Shown: positions 7,810-17,413, counted from the first letter of the stretch. The stretch is 64,000 nucleotides of DNA from Bin5 sp965232575 (GCA_965232575.1 CBDDPZ010000008.1:1302001-1366000), one strand, 5' to 3'. Numbers and translations are program-made. The notes: a model not told the origin generated them from the letters alone.

Positions 7810-9051
7810 TCACGCCTCCTTCTCCTCCGCTTGCGCCTCATGCAGCGCGCCCAGCCGCAGCAACTGCGGCGACAGCGCCGCCGCCCCCGTCACAACCAGG
7901 ATCGTTCCTATCCCCCCGCTCACCACCGAAATGACCGGCCCGAACCACTGCGCCACCAGCCCCGACTCAAAGCCGCCCAGCTCATTCGACGCCCCGATAA
8001 ATATCCCGCTCACCGCTGATACTCGCCCCCGCATCCGGTCCGGCGTCAGCAGCTGCGTCAGCGTCTGCCTCACCACCATGCTGATATTGTCCAGCGCGCC
8101 CGTCAGAAACAGCATCACCCACGAAAGCGCGAAATTCTGCGAAAAACCGAAAACAATCGTTGCCACGCCAAATCCCGCCACCGCCAGCAGCAGCGCGTGT
8201 CCTGCCCGCTTCATCGGCGGCAGATAGATCATCGCCACCGCCATCAGGAATGCCCCCACCGCCGGCGCCGCCCGCAGATAGCCAAAACCCGTCGCGCCCA
8301 CGTTCAGAATATCCTCGGCAAAGATCGGCAGCAGATACACCGCCCCGCCCAGCAGCACCGCAAACAGGTCCAGCGCCATGATCGTGAACAGAATCCGCTT
8401 GTCCCACACAAACCGGATACCGCCAAGCAGCGTCTGCCAGTTGGCCGGCTCCGGCTTCTCGTCCACCGGCCGGAACTGGATGCGCGTAAGGACAAAAGCC
8501 AGCCACAACGAACCCGCTGCAGCCACAAAATACGCACTCTGCACACTGACGGCAACCACGATGCCGCCCAGCGCCGGACCCACAACCGACGCGATATGCA
8601 TCAGGCTCATATTCCACGTCACCGCGTTCGGAAACACCTCCGCCGGCACCAGCTGTGGCAGCAGCGCCGTCCGCGCCGGCCGTCCCACCGTCATCATGCT
8701 GGCGTCCAGGAAGAGCAGCGCATACATCCACAGCACCGGCCCTTCCCTGACCGAGAACGCCGCCAGCGCCAGCGAGGTCACCGTCATCCCCAGCAGACTG
8801 AAGATCGACAGCCGCCGCCGCTCATACCGGTCCGCCAGCAACCCGGCCGGCAGCGCCAGCACCATCAGCGGCAGCGCCTGCGCCAGCCCCACCAACCCCA
8901 GCGACAGCGCCTCTCCAGTACGCTGGTAGACCTCCCACGCGATCGCAATGCTCTGGATATAAGTTCCCATCCGCGCTACCACCCAGCCGACAACGTACAG
9001 CCGGTAATCGTGTATGCGGAATGCGGCATAGGGGTCGCGCGAGCGGGACAA
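7810..9051 (-). CDS. MFS transporter (EntS/MFS_3-like exporter)
   Basis: 413 residues with alternating hydrophobic segments. The opening FRIHDYRLYVVGWVVARMGT is the N-terminal hallmark of the MFS_3 group that includes the enterobactin exporter EntS. GLLADRYERRRLSIFS (about residues 70-85) is the loop 2-3 signature, and RTALLPQLVPAEVFPNAVTW is the conserved cytoplasmic stretch before helix 5. Inner membrane, presumably proton-driven export; substrate unknown. A 175-base gap separates it from hsdS. Codon use matches the high-GC neighbours, unlike the small DUF genes to its right. Confidence 0.88.
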   Translation of the reverse strand: MSRSRDPYAAFRIHDYRLYVVGWVVARMGTYIQSIAIAWEVYQRTGEALSLGLVGLAQALPLMVLALPAGLLADRYERRRLSIFSLLGMTVTSLALAAFSVREGPVLWMYALLFLDASMMTVGRPARTALLPQLVPAEVFPNAVTWNMSLMHIASVVGPALGGIVVAVSVQSAYFVAAAGSLWLAFVLTRIQFRPVDEKPEPANWQTLLGGIRFVWDKRILFTIMALDLFAVLLGGAVYLLPIFAEDILNVGATGFGYLRAAPAVGAFLMAVAMIYLPPMKRAGHALLLAVAGFGVATIVFGFSQNFALSWVMLFLTGALDNISMVVRQTLTQLLTPDRMRGRVSAVSGIFIGASNELGGFESGLVAQWFGPVISVVSGGIGTILVVTGAAALSPQLLRLGALHEAQAEEKEA

Positions 9052-9309
9052 AAGAAGAGCTCCAATGGACAGGCGGGCAGGCCTTTATTGAACGCCAAAA
9101 CGCCCCGCTTGTCCAACCGCACACGAGCGCGCAGGCACGATGCCAGCGCTGCTGGGCACGGTCGTACTCTCAGATTTGACGGTGACCGTACAAGAAGAGG
9201 AGAGGGGAACGGCTGCTCTGCAGACTGACCAGGCTACTCTTCCATGCCTCTGTATGATTCCTCTGGCGTCAACCGCCCCATCCGCGCCTTTGGCGGACTG
9301 CCGGCTCTC

Positions 9310-9573
9310 TTACTGATCAGCCGATCTCTTTCGTCGCTGCGTGATGCGACACTTCTCGTAAACGAACTCAGGATCGAGATCAGCGCCGGACTCCCAAGCG
9401 ATAGTGTCAAAAGAGACATGAACCGTTTCAAAAACCTTCGGGTCTCTGATCTTCTTGAAAATGCCGAAATCCAGGTAAGGCTTCATGTCTAGTAGCCCCT
9501 TCTCCCCATTTTCAAAGGCTACTGACAGGGTAAAGTCTTCCTCACAAGCGACAGCAATTATGGCAGGGTACAT
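9310..9573 (-). CDS. DUF2442 domain protein
   Basis: 87 residues. The pattern V(A/K)F-E-N-G-E-K-G-L-L-D-M-KPYLDFGIFKKI followed by FDTIAWESGADLDPE is the DUF2442 fold: small, often chromosomal, of unknown function, frequently paired with DUF4160 in a toxin-antitoxin-like layout. Here its ATG comes 10 bases after the stop of a DUF4160 gene. The Lys/Arg-rich tail (RITQRRKRSADQ) may be natural. Base composition is more AT-rich than the surroundings, consistent with an acquired cassette. Confidence 0.8.
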   Translation of the reverse strand: MYPAIIAVACEEDFTLSVAFENGEKGLLDMKPYLDFGIFKKIRDPKVFETVHVSFDTIAWESGADLDPEFVYEKCRITQRRKRSADQ

Positions 9574-9583
9574 TGGCTATCTC

Positions 9584-9850
9584 TCACCGCAACGGTGGAA
9601 TCCTGAAAGGTTCCTCTCCATTCATGACGAGTTCCCAGTCTGCCATGAGGTCCTCTTGGTGAAGTTCCGCCCACGCCAGAACCAATTTTGTCTGTCTCCT
9701 CGGAAGCCGGCCGTCAATAACCTCACAAGTGCGAATATCAACCTTCGCACTATATTCAGCGTAATAGACGTGGAAGTGTGGCGGAGGGTGCTCACCTGGC
9801 GCATAGTACATTCTTACTATGATGCCATAGAACATCGAAATCGTTGGCAT
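9584..9850 (-). CDS. DUF4160 domain protein
   Basis: 88 residues from the ATG at 9848-9850. The family normally begins MPTISMFYGIIVRMYY, exactly as here, so the longer upstream frame is not used. The HPPPHFHVYYAEYSAKVDI block holds the conserved His cluster, and LVLAWAELHQEDLMADWE is the C-terminal helix. DUF4160 proteins are paired with DUF2442 in many bacteria; the pair has been suggested to be a toxin-antitoxin-like module, but its function is not established. It is upstream in the two-gene unit with DUF2442. Confidence 0.82.
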   Translation of the reverse strand: MPTISMFYGIIVRMYYAPGEHPPPHFHVYYAEYSAKVDIRTCEVIDGRLPRRQTKLVLAWAELHQEDLMADWELVMNGEEPFRIPPLR

Positions 9851-10062
9851 GCTCAGTCTTCCCGGACAGGTCCAAACATAGAAACGTGATTCAAATAGGC
9901 TAAGGTCATGTACATCGGATACGGGCTCGACACCTTCCGTCCCGAGAATGGCTTCCTCAAGACCAGTTCCCATCTGACGGCTTCTGATATTTGTCCTTTC
10001 TCAACTCCTCAGTAATATGCAACCCAATACAGCGCTAGCCCGAACACAGGAGTCGCAGGCGC

Positions 10063-10302
10063 ATGAACATCAAACTACACGACATGGTCGCCCTCACACA
10101 CGATATACCCGAATTCAACCTCAGCGGCGGGCAAGTCGGCACAGTGGTCGAGATTCTCGCAAACGGCCTTGCGTTTGAAGTTGAATTCAGCGATCCCGAC
10201 GGACGCGCACTTGAAACCGTCGCCCTGCGCCCGGATCAGATCGTGGTACGTCCCCACAAATATTGGAGAACAAAGTCAATGCCAGACGACCCTGATTTCT
10301 AG
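10063..10302 (+). CDS. DUF4926 domain protein
   Basis: 79 residues. L-H-D-M-V-A-L-T-H-D-I-P-E followed by GQVGTVVEIL and FEVEFSDPDGRALETVALRPDQI is the DUF4926 pattern, a small beta-barrel often next to toxin-like genes. The ATG follows AGGAG by ten bases. It is divergent from the DUF4160/DUF2442 pair, and together they form a cluster of small accessory genes. Function unknown. Confidence 0.75.
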   Translation: MNIKLHDMVALTHDIPEFNLSGGQVGTVVEILANGLAFEVEFSDPDGRALETVALRPDQIVVRPHKYWRTKSMPDDPDF

Positions 10303-10345
10303 CGGACAACGCTTAACAGATCGTTACTGCACTAACCAACGCCGT

Positions 10346-11698
10346 TCACCCGCTCCCCCCAATCATCACCCCATCCACACGTATCGTCGGCGACCCCAAC
10401 GCCCCCATCATCGGCACAAACGTCAGATCGTTCCCGACCGCCTTGACATTGTGCAGCAACTCCTGCATCGGCAGCGCGATCGTCACCTCGTTCACAGGAT
10501 GGCTCAATTCGCCATTCTCGATCCAGTACCCCTTGGCCGAGATCGAATAATCGCCGCTGATCGGGTTGATGCTGGCCGTATTCATCACGCTCTCTACGTA
10601 CAGCCCCTGCTCAACCCTGCCGATCACCTCCTCCGGCGTCTCCTGCCCCGGCTGGAAGTAGAAGTTGCTTGCGTCCAGCGTCGGCATAGACGCGTGCCCG
10701 CGGCGGTTGGCGTTGCCCGTGGAGCTGGCCGTGCCGTCGCGGGTGGCCGTGTAATGGTCGTGCAAAGCCGTCTGCAAGACCCCTTCATCAATCAGCCGCG
10801 TGGCCGCAGTCGGTACGCCCTCGTCGTCGAACGGCCGCGTCGCGATCCCGCCTGGCAGCCGCCCGTTGTCCAGCACGGTAACCATATCCGCAGCCACCGC
10901 CTCGCCGATCTTGCCCTCCAGAAACGACCGGTTGCGTTGCATCGCGTCCGCGCCCAGCGCCCGCGAAAGCGCGCCCAGAACGCTCGTCGCCGCCATCGGC
11001 GAGTAGACCACCGACGCGCGCTGCGTCGGCACCGGCTTGCCGCCCAACATGCCCACCGCCTTGCGCGCCGCGTCTTTACCGACCTTAGTCGGCTTGAAGT
11101 CGGCCAGTCGCGAGCCAAAGTCGAATCCGAACGCCACCGACCGGTCATTCTCGTCCGCGGCCATCGCCATCACAAAGCCGCCGATGAAGCTCTTGTCGTA
11201 GCTGCCGGCGACACCCTTGGAGTTGGCAATTGCCACTGTCCCGTACTGGCTGATCAGCGTGCATCGATTCGTCAGGACGACGCGCTCGTCGTAGCGCAAA
11301 GCGGCCTTCTCAATTCGCCTGGCCATCTCAACTTTACGCCCGATCGGCAAATCAACGATCGCCTGATCGTAGACCTCCAGATCATCCTCCGGCAGCGGCT
11401 GCGGCGCCGGCAGAGAGCGGTGCTCATCGCCGTCCGCAACGTCGGCCAGGGTGACCGCCGCCTCGATCGTCTTCCCAACGCTGCCGGCCCCGAAGTCGGA
11501 CGTGTAAGCATAGCCCATCTTGCCCTCCCGCATCACGCGCACGCCCAGCCCTTTTGAGCCCGCCTGCGAGAGCTTCTCCACTTCTCCCCGGTCTACATTG
11601 ACGGACGTATTCTGCCCGACACTGATATAGGCTTCCGCCTCCACGCCCCGTTCGACCGCCCGCGAAACCACGTCCTTGGCAAATTTAAGATAGTCCAC
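10346..11698 (-). CDS. tldE: TldE/PmbA-family metalloprotease-like subunit
   Basis: About 450 residues from a GTG (11696-11698) preceded by AGGAGCATAAGA; the longer frame reads through that ribosome site and is rejected. The protein follows the U62/TldD-TldE fold: an N-terminal VERGVEAEAYIS region, a central domain and a C-terminal beta-barrel with DDEGVPTAATRLIDEG and STGNANRRG. It lacks the HExxxH zinc motif, as TldE subunits do, and would pair with the TldD encoded 84 bases upstream. The TldD/TldE heterodimer cleaves unfolded or leader peptides, for example in microcin and RiPP maturation. No RiPP precursor was seen here. Confidence 0.85.
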   Translation of the reverse strand: MDYLKFAKDVVSRAVERGVEAEAYISVGQNTSVNVDRGEVEKLSQAGSKGLGVRVMREGKMGYAYTSDFGAGSVGKTIEAAVTLADVADGDEHRSLPAPQPLPEDDLEVYDQAIVDLPIGRKVEMARRIEKAALRYDERVVLTNRCTLISQYGTVAIANSKGVAGSYDKSFIGGFVMAMAADENDRSVAFGFDFGSRLADFKPTKVGKDAARKAVGMLGGKPVPTQRASVVYSPMAATSVLGALSRALGADAMQRNRSFLEGKIGEAVAADMVTVLDNGRLPGGIATRPFDDEGVPTAATRLIDEGVLQTALHDHYTATRDGTASSTGNANRRGHASMPTLDASNFYFQPGQETPEEVIGRVEQGLYVESVMNTASINPISGDYSISAKGYWIENGELSHPVNEVTIALPMQELLHNVKAVGNDLTFVPMMGALGSPTIRVDGVMIGGSG

Positions 11699-11782
11699 TC
11701 TTATGCTCCTACTCCCGCCCCCAAAGGCGCAGGCTGATTCGTTGTCTCGGTACACCAGCTACTAACCACTGACCACCGCCGT

Positions 11783-13171
11783 TCACTCCGTCCCGCCAAC
11801 CGTCAGCTTCGGCACGCGCACCGTCGGCTGGCCGACACTGACCCGCGCCCACTGCCCTTTGCCGCACATGCCGCGCCCCGGGTCCAGCGACATGTCTGTC
11901 CCGATCATATCAATCAGGCGCAGCGTCTCCGGCCCGTTGCCTACCAGCGTAGCGCCCCGCACCGGCGCCGTCAGCTTGCCGTCCTCGATCAGCCAGCCTT
12001 CCGTAACCGTGAAGACATAATCCCCGCGGCCGATCTCCACCTGGCCGCCACCCAGCCTCTTGGCATACAGCCCCTTTTTCACCGAGCGGATGATCTCCTC
12101 CGGGTCGTGCGGGCCCGCGTCAATATACGTATTGGTCATGCGCGGCATCGGCATGTCGCGGAACGACTGTCGCCGTCCGTTGCCCGTAGACACCCGGCCG
12201 GCCCGGCGCGCTTCAGTCAGATCCCACATATACTCCTTCAGAATGCCGTTCTCGATCAGCACAGTCCGGTTGGTCGGCGCGCCCTCGTCGTCGAAGCGCA
12301 TCGTCCCCCGCCGGCCAGGAATCGTGCCGTCGTCGTAAGCGGTAAGGAAATCCGGCCCCACCTTCTCGCCCACCAGCCCCGTGTAGGCCGATGCCCCCTT
12401 CGTGATAAAGTCCGCCTCCATACAGTGGCCGCAGGCCTCGTGGAAGAGGACGCCCCCCCAACCATTATTGATGACGACCGGCATCTCACCTGCAGGCGCC
12501 GGCCTCGCGTCCAACATCAGCAGTGCCGTGTCAGCCGCTTCCGGCATCATCTGCACCGGGTCACGGTCGTCGAAAAACTCCAGCCCGACCTGTCCGCCGA
12601 TACCGGTGGCGCTGGACTGCCGCACGTCCCCCTTCTGCGCAGCCACCTGCCCCTGAAATTCGAGAAAGGCGCGGTCATCTTCCGCCCAGACACCCTCTGA
12701 GTTATAGACCCATACCCGGCGCCGCGTTTCCGTATAGCCGCACTGCACGCTGACAATATGTGGGCTGTGCTGTCGCGTGACCTCGTCCATCTGCCGCAAA
12801 ATACCGGCCTTGTCCTGCGTGGGCATCTCCTCGAAAGGGCGCTCGATCCGGGACTCGACCCGGCTATCCCCCTTTGTCAGGTCGGCGCAGACCTGCGCAT
12901 TGTTTGCGTTCTCGGCCGCAGCCGCCGCAACCCCGGCCGCCTCGATCAGAGACTCCTCCGTGAGATCATCGGTGTAGGCGTAGGCCGCGTTGTTCCCATA
13001 AAAGACCCGCACGCCCCCTCCGATATCGTTGCCTTGCGTCGCCTTTTCCAGACGGCCCTCGTCCAGAGTCAGGGAAAGACTCTCTTTGTTCTCCAGAAAG
13101 ACTTCTGTCAGGTCGGCGCCTTTCGTGAGCCCGGCGTCCAATACCCGGCGGATCGATTCAATGGGAAGCAT
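11783..13171 (-). CDS. tldD: TldD-family zinc metalloprotease
   Basis: 462 residues from the ATG at 13169-13171, five bases behind AGGAG; an in-frame TTG five codons earlier lies before the site and is not used. The zinc motif HEACGH (residues 244-249) stands in VLFHEACGHCMEAD, and a late Cys (GRGMCGKGQW) is the usual third-ligand region. FDDEGAPTNRTVLIENGILK and STGNGRRQS match the family. With TldE it should form the active cytoplasmic peptidase. The order tldD then tldE on one strand implies an operon with the aldo/keto reductase upstream (44-base gap). Confidence 0.92.
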   Translation of the reverse strand: MLPIESIRRVLDAGLTKGADLTEVFLENKESLSLTLDEGRLEKATQGNDIGGGVRVFYGNNAAYAYTDDLTEESLIEAAGVAAAAAENANNAQVCADLTKGDSRVESRIERPFEEMPTQDKAGILRQMDEVTRQHSPHIVSVQCGYTETRRRVWVYNSEGVWAEDDRAFLEFQGQVAAQKGDVRQSSATGIGGQVGLEFFDDRDPVQMMPEAADTALLMLDARPAPAGEMPVVINNGWGGVLFHEACGHCMEADFITKGASAYTGLVGEKVGPDFLTAYDDGTIPGRRGTMRFDDEGAPTNRTVLIENGILKEYMWDLTEARRAGRVSTGNGRRQSFRDMPMPRMTNTYIDAGPHDPEEIIRSVKKGLYAKRLGGGQVEIGRGDYVFTVTEGWLIEDGKLTAPVRGATLVGNGPETLRLIDMIGTDMSLDPGRGMCGKGQWARVSVGQPTVRVPKLTVGGTE

Positions 13172-13215
13172 AGGTTCTCCTGTCAATTCAGTCTGAGCGG
13201 CCTGTAAATCGAGGC

Positions 13216-14031
13216 CTAATTTGAAACCTGATTCAACCGCTGCACATCCTCTTCATCCAGCGCCAGCGTCAGCGCCTCCAGATTCTGCCGCAAATGGTCG
13301 CGGTTGGTCGACATCGGAATCGTCACCACCTGCGGCTGCCGCGTCAGCCACCGAATCGCTACCTGCGCCGCCGTCGCGCCGTGCTTGCGCGCAACCGCCT
13401 GCACAGTCTCGTTCTGCATCACGCCGTCCTTCAGCGGACAATATGCGGTGAGGACGATATTGTTCTCCTGGCAGTAGCGCAGCAGCCCGTTCTGCTCCGG
13501 CGCACGCGTGTACAGGTTGTAGCGCACCTGGTCTGTCACGACCGGCGTCTCGCAAAGCGCCTGCGCCTGGCGCAGCAGTTGCACATCAAAATTGCTCACT
13601 CCGACCCGCTTCACTCTGCCCTCCGCCACGACGCGATTCAGTGCTCGGAACGACTCCTCCAGCGGCACGTCCGGATTGGGCCAGTGAATGAGGTACATGT
13701 CGGCATAATCCGTCTGCAAATGTTCCAGGCTGCGGTCCAGAGCCTGTAACAGATCGTCGTAGCGTAAATTGTCGGCCAATACCTTGGTCGTCAGGAAAAT
13801 CTCCTCACGCGCGAAGGCCTGCATCGCCCGCCCCACCAACTCCTCGCAATGACCGACGCCGTACATCTCCGCCGTGTCAATGTGCCTGTACCCCATCTCG
13901 ATCGCATCCCGGATAAGGGCCGTCATCTCGTCATCCCGCGAATAGTCGCGGCTGCGGCCGCCCCCCATCTGCCACGTGCCCAATCCCAATACAGGAAGAC
14001 GTCCACCATCATTGAGCGTCAGCGTCTCCAT
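13216..14031 (-). CDS. Aldo/keto reductase
   Basis: 271 residues with the complete AKR tetrad: D52 and Y57 in HIDTAEMYG, K83 in LTTKV, H116 in YLIHWPNP. GVSNF and the C-terminal NADPH-binding stretch IPMSTNRDHLRQNL are present. It uses NADPH to reduce carbonyls in the cytoplasm and most resembles the 2,5-diketo-gluconate-reductase/prostaglandin-F-synthase-like AKRs. Start ATG is at the first Met, after a weak AGGAGAAT site. It is the first gene of the minus-strand run AKR-tldD-tldE. The substrate cannot be predicted. Confidence 0.9.
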   Translation of the reverse strand: METLTLNDGGRLPVLGLGTWQMGGGRSRDYSRDDEMTALIRDAIEMGYRHIDTAEMYGVGHCEELVGRAMQAFAREEIFLTTKVLADNLRYDDLLQALDRSLEHLQTDYADMYLIHWPNPDVPLEESFRALNRVVAEGRVKRVGVSNFDVQLLRQAQALCETPVVTDQVRYNLYTRAPEQNGLLRYCQENNIVLTAYCPLKDGVMQNETVQAVARKHGATAAQVAIRWLTRQPQVVTIPMSTNRDHLRQNLEALTLALDEEDVQRLNQVSN

Positions 14032-14290
14032 TCTCAGCTATTCTCCTTGTGCGTCGATTCTACCGCCTCAAACAGGAGCGCCAGCGGATTGCCTGCGCAC
14101 CCTGTCCTTTTCTCCAGCAAAGTATACGCTACAGGACAGGAATCCAGAATTTCCCAACCGCTCATACACGCAAGCTGCCTGAACCTCAATGCTAAAGACC
14201 AAGGCCTTCCGCGCAGATGTGGAATACGTAATACGCGTCACGCATTACATATCTCGTACACCGCCCAATGTCAGGAAACTGTCAGAAAGT

Positions 14291-14334
14291 TCTGTTTGTT
14301 CGGTATTGACAGAACAAACAGAACACGCTACAAT
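14291..14334 (+). promoter_or_regulatory. Strong promoter with a perfect inverted-repeat operator
   Basis: TTGACA (14306-14311), a 17-base spacer and TACAAT (14329-14334). An 11-bp perfect inverted repeat, TCTGTTTGTTC (14291-14301) and GAACAAACAGA (14312-14322), brackets the -35 box with a 10-base gap, about 21 bases centre to centre (two helical turns). It lies 72 bases before the ABC operon, which ends with a GbsR/MarR-type repressor gene, the obvious candidate ligand. This is inference from layout. Confidence 0.8.
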
Positions 14335-14406
14335 TGATAACATCATTTGCAAAGGTAAAGAATCGCAAACGATCGGCGCATACGCCTGGATGTAAGGAGC
14401 AACAGC

Positions 14407-15273
14407 ATGGCACAACCCGCGATCTCAGTGAAGGATATGAGTTTCAGCTACGGTGACATCCTTGCCGTAGACGATATCTCCTTCGATGTGGCCGAAGGCG
14501 AAGTCATCGGTTTCCTCGGCCCCAACGGCGCCGGTAAATCGACCGTCGTCAAGATGCTGACCGGTCAGCTGACGCCCCAAAATGGCTCAGCCACCCTCCT
14601 CGGCATGGATATCGTCAAGGAGCGCAAACAGGTTCAGCAGGAAATCGGCATCTCCTTTGAATTCACCAACCTGTACGAGCAGATGAGCGCCGTCGAAAAT
14701 CTCAATCTCTTTGCTAAACTCTATAAAGTAACCAATTTCGACGCCATGAACCTGCTCGAAAAAGTCGGCCTCGGCGACCGCGACAAGGAACACGTCGCTA
14801 ACTACTCCAAAGGCATGAAGCAACGTCTCATGATGGCGCGCGCCCTGGTAAGCGATCCCAAAATGCTCTTCCTCGACGAACCAACCGACGGCCTCGATCC
14901 CGTCTCCACCGAGACGATCCACACCTTGATCCGCGCCGCTACCCAGACGGGAACTACCGTCTTTCTGACCACCCACGATATGGTTGAAGCCGACAAGCTG
15001 TCCGATCGGGTCGCCTTCCTCAACCAAGGCAAAATCGTCGCCCTCGACACGCCGGCCCGTCTCAAACAGCGCTTCGGCATGCGCGCGCTCAAAGTAGAGA
15101 TCGAATTGGCCAACGGCGATATCGCGGTGCGCGAAGTGACGCTCGATGAAGACCAGACCCCGCAGACAGTCTTCGATCTCTTTAAGAACGAACGCATCCT
15201 CACCGTCCACAGCGAGGAAGCAACGCTGGAAGATATCTTTTTCGATATCACCGGCAGGGGGTTACAAGGATGA
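14407..15273 (+). CDS. ABC-2 type exporter ATP-binding protein
   Basis: 288 residues. Walker A GPNGAGKS (38-45), ABC signature YSKGMKQR, Walker B MLFLDEPTDGLDP, and switch His in LTTHDM. The C-terminal extension of about 80 residues (LKVEIELANGDIAVREV, TLEDIFFDITGRG) is typical of DrrA/NatA-like ATPases of drug or lipid exporters. Start ATG follows AAGGAGCAACAGC. Its last codons overlap the next permease gene by four bases (ATGA). First gene of a four-gene operon under the promoter at 14306-14334. Confidence 0.93.
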   Translation: MAQPAISVKDMSFSYGDILAVDDISFDVAEGEVIGFLGPNGAGKSTVVKMLTGQLTPQNGSATLLGMDIVKERKQVQQEIGISFEFTNLYEQMSAVENLNLFAKLYKVTNFDAMNLLEKVGLGDRDKEHVANYSKGMKQRLMMARALVSDPKMLFLDEPTDGLDPVSTETIHTLIRAATQTGTTVFLTTHDMVEADKLSDRVAFLNQGKIVALDTPARLKQRFGMRALKVEIELANGDIAVREVTLDEDQTPQTVFDLFKNERILTVHSEEATLEDIFFDITGRGLQG

Positions 15274-16328
15274 TCGGCACACTCGTCGTCAATGATATCA
15301 AACTCTTCTTCCGCCACCGCTTCTTCGCCATTGTCACCGCTATAGGCGTGGTCGTCTACCTTATCATCTACTTCCTGCTCCCCAACCAGGTTGACGAAAG
15401 TCTGGGCATGGCCTTTTTCATCGAGGATCGGGAGATTCCCCTCTACCAGCGTCTTGTTGATAGCCCGGGCAACTACACCATCTTCGACTCCGAGGCCGAG
15501 ATGCTGACCGCGCTCGAAGAGACTGGTGATTTCTTCGTCGGCCTGTCGCTTCCTGCAGACCTGTCCGCGGCCGCCGCCAGAGGGGAGCAGGTGGAGCTGA
15601 ATGCCTACTACGCACCCGGCGTCCCCGCCGAAGCCAAGCAGATATTCCATGATGTGTTGGTGCTCGTCGCCAATACCGTGAACCCTGAGACGCTGGCCAG
15701 CTTAGCCCGTTTCAACGACACCGAAGTCGTGCTCGGCAATGACATGACCGGTGCGCCCCTCTCGATGCGCGATCGGTTCGCGCCCCTCCTACTGATGATG
15801 ATCGTGGTCATAGAGGTCTTTGGACTGGCGACGCTCCTCAACCGCGACGTCGATAATGGCACCGCACGCGCCCTCGTCACCGGCCCCCTGCGCTTGCATC
15901 AGTTTTTTGTCGGCAAGGCCCTGATGGGGATGGTATTAGCCTTCGGCCAGGTACTGCTCCTGAGTGCCGTGATGGGTATTCTGGGCACGGCGCCGCTACT
16001 GCTCTTGACAACGCTACTGCTGGGCAGTCTCCTGATGGTCGGCCTGGGTTTCTTTATCGCCGCAATCTCAAAGGACAGTACATCGGTGATGGGGTGGACG
16101 ATCGTGTTTATCATCCCCATGGTGTTCCCCGGCTTTTCGGTTCTCCTGCCCGGCCTTTCTACCGACTGGATGGAGCTCATCCCGTCCTATTATTTCGTGG
16201 ATTCTCTGCACCGCATCATCAACTTCGGCGCGGGCTGGGCAGAGGTGGCCGGCAACCTGGCACTTCTGCTCCTGGTTGGCGTGGGTTCGATGGCGGTCGG
16301 AACCGCCGCCATATTGAGGAAATTCTGA
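15270..16328 (+). CDS. ABC-2 type permease, subunit 1
   Basis: 352 residues. An N-terminal membrane helix (FFAIVTAIGVVVYLIIYFLL) is followed by a long extracytoplasmic domain (about residues 45-165) and then five hydrophobic segments, the ABC-2 layout. It overlaps the ATPase gene by four bases, and its TGA overlaps the ATG of the second permease by one base. The two permeases would form a heterodimeric channel with two copies of the ATPase. The substrate is unknown, but the repressor at the operon end suggests induction by the exported compound. Confidence 0.88.
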   Translation: MIGTLVVNDIKLFFRHRFFAIVTAIGVVVYLIIYFLLPNQVDESLGMAFFIEDREIPLYQRLVDSPGNYTIFDSEAEMLTALEETGDFFVGLSLPADLSAAAARGEQVELNAYYAPGVPAEAKQIFHDVLVLVANTVNPETLASLARFNDTEVVLGNDMTGAPLSMRDRFAPLLLMMIVVIEVFGLATLLNRDVDNGTARALVTGPLRLHQFFVGKALMGMVLAFGQVLLLSAVMGILGTAPLLLLTTLLLGSLLMVGLGFFIAAISKDSTSVMGWTIVFIIPMVFPGFSVLLPGLSTDWMELIPSYYFVDSLHRIINFGAGWAEVAGNLALLLLVGVGSMAVGTAAILRKF

Positions 16329-17413
16329 TGGATATCCAGCGAATTGCAGTTCTGATAGGAAAAGACGCACGCCTCGGCGCAACCAACTTCATGGTCGTCT
16401 ATGTACTTGTGATGCCGGTCGTCCTCAGCCTTCTCATCGCGCTTGTCTTCGGCGACCTCCTGGCGCAAACACCGCGCCTGGGCATCTACGACTCCAGCGC
16501 CAGTGAACAGTTCACCAGGCCGCTGCTCGACCATCCCAGCATCAACGCCACCATCTACGATTCCGACGAGGCGCTGCAAAGCGCGGTCGAACGCGGCAGC
16601 GAAGAGATCGGCCTCAGCCTGCCCGCCGGCTTCGCCGCGGCCCTCGAAAGCGACAGCGCAGAGATCGACTTCACGGTCTACCGCTGGGGAGAGGCCGGCG
16701 TACGCAATCTCCTGCTCCTGGAATCGGTCGTCGCGCGCGCCATGACGGAGGGAATCGGGAGCGGCATCGAACAGCTTCCCGTCAGCGTCAATGTAGAGCA
16801 GATCGGCAGCGCCAACACACAGACCTGGTCGCAGCGTCTGTTGCCCCTGCTCCTGATCATGTCGATCGTACTCGGTGGGCTCTTTTTCCCGGCCGCATCG
16901 CTGCTCGACGAAAAAAAGAATCGTACACTGGTCGCCTTGACCTCTACCCCCACCTCTCTGCTCGACGTCTACCTGTCCAAGACGCTGATGGGCTTCATTC
17001 TGAGTGGAATCATGGGCTCGGTCATTTTGCTGATCAACGGCGCCTTCGCCGGCCAGATCGCCCTCCTCCTGCTCGTGATCGCCCTCGGCGGGCTGATGTC
17101 CTCGGCCTTCGGCATCATCTTGGGCTCCGTCTCCAAGGACATGGATACTTTCCTGGGTATCATCAAGGCCGTGGGCATCCTGCTCTACGCGCCCGGCATC
17201 CTCAAGATATTTCCACAGGCGCCCGAGTGGATCGGCCGCCTCTTTCCCACCTACTATCTGATGAATCCACTGCTTGAGGTGAGCCAGAACGGCGCGGGCA
17301 TCGCCGAGATCGCTCTCGATATCGCGGTGCTGGCCCTCATCTCCATCGTCCTGCTGGTCCTGCTCAGCAGCGTCATTGGTCGCCAACAACAAAAACTGGC
17401 CCTGGAAACATGA
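16328..17413 (+). CDS. ABC-2 type permease, subunit 2
   Basis: 361 residues from the ATG at 16328, which overlaps the previous stop; an in-frame ORF extends far upstream but lies inside the first permease and is ignored. Same plan as subunit 1: one N-terminal helix (FMVVYVLVMPVVLSLLIALV), a soluble extracytoplasmic domain, then helices starting LLPLLLIMSIVLGGLFF and containing the cytoplasmic LLDEKKNRTLVALTSTP segment characteristic of ABC-2 permeases. It ends in ATGA, overlapping the regulator gene. Sequence similarity to subunit 1 is low but topology is equal. Confidence 0.87.
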   Translation: MDIQRIAVLIGKDARLGATNFMVVYVLVMPVVLSLLIALVFGDLLAQTPRLGIYDSSASEQFTRPLLDHPSINATIYDSDEALQSAVERGSEEIGLSLPAGFAAALESDSAEIDFTVYRWGEAGVRNLLLLESVVARAMTEGIGSGIEQLPVSVNVEQIGSANTQTWSQRLLPLLLIMSIVLGGLFFPAASLLDEKKNRTLVALTSTPTSLLDVYLSKTLMGFILSGIMGSVILLINGAFAGQIALLLLVIALGGLMSSAFGIILGSVSKDMDTFLGIIKAVGILLYAPGILKIFPQAPEWIGRLFPTYYLMNPLLEVSQNGAGIAEIALDIAVLALISIVLLVLLSSVIGRQQQKLALET

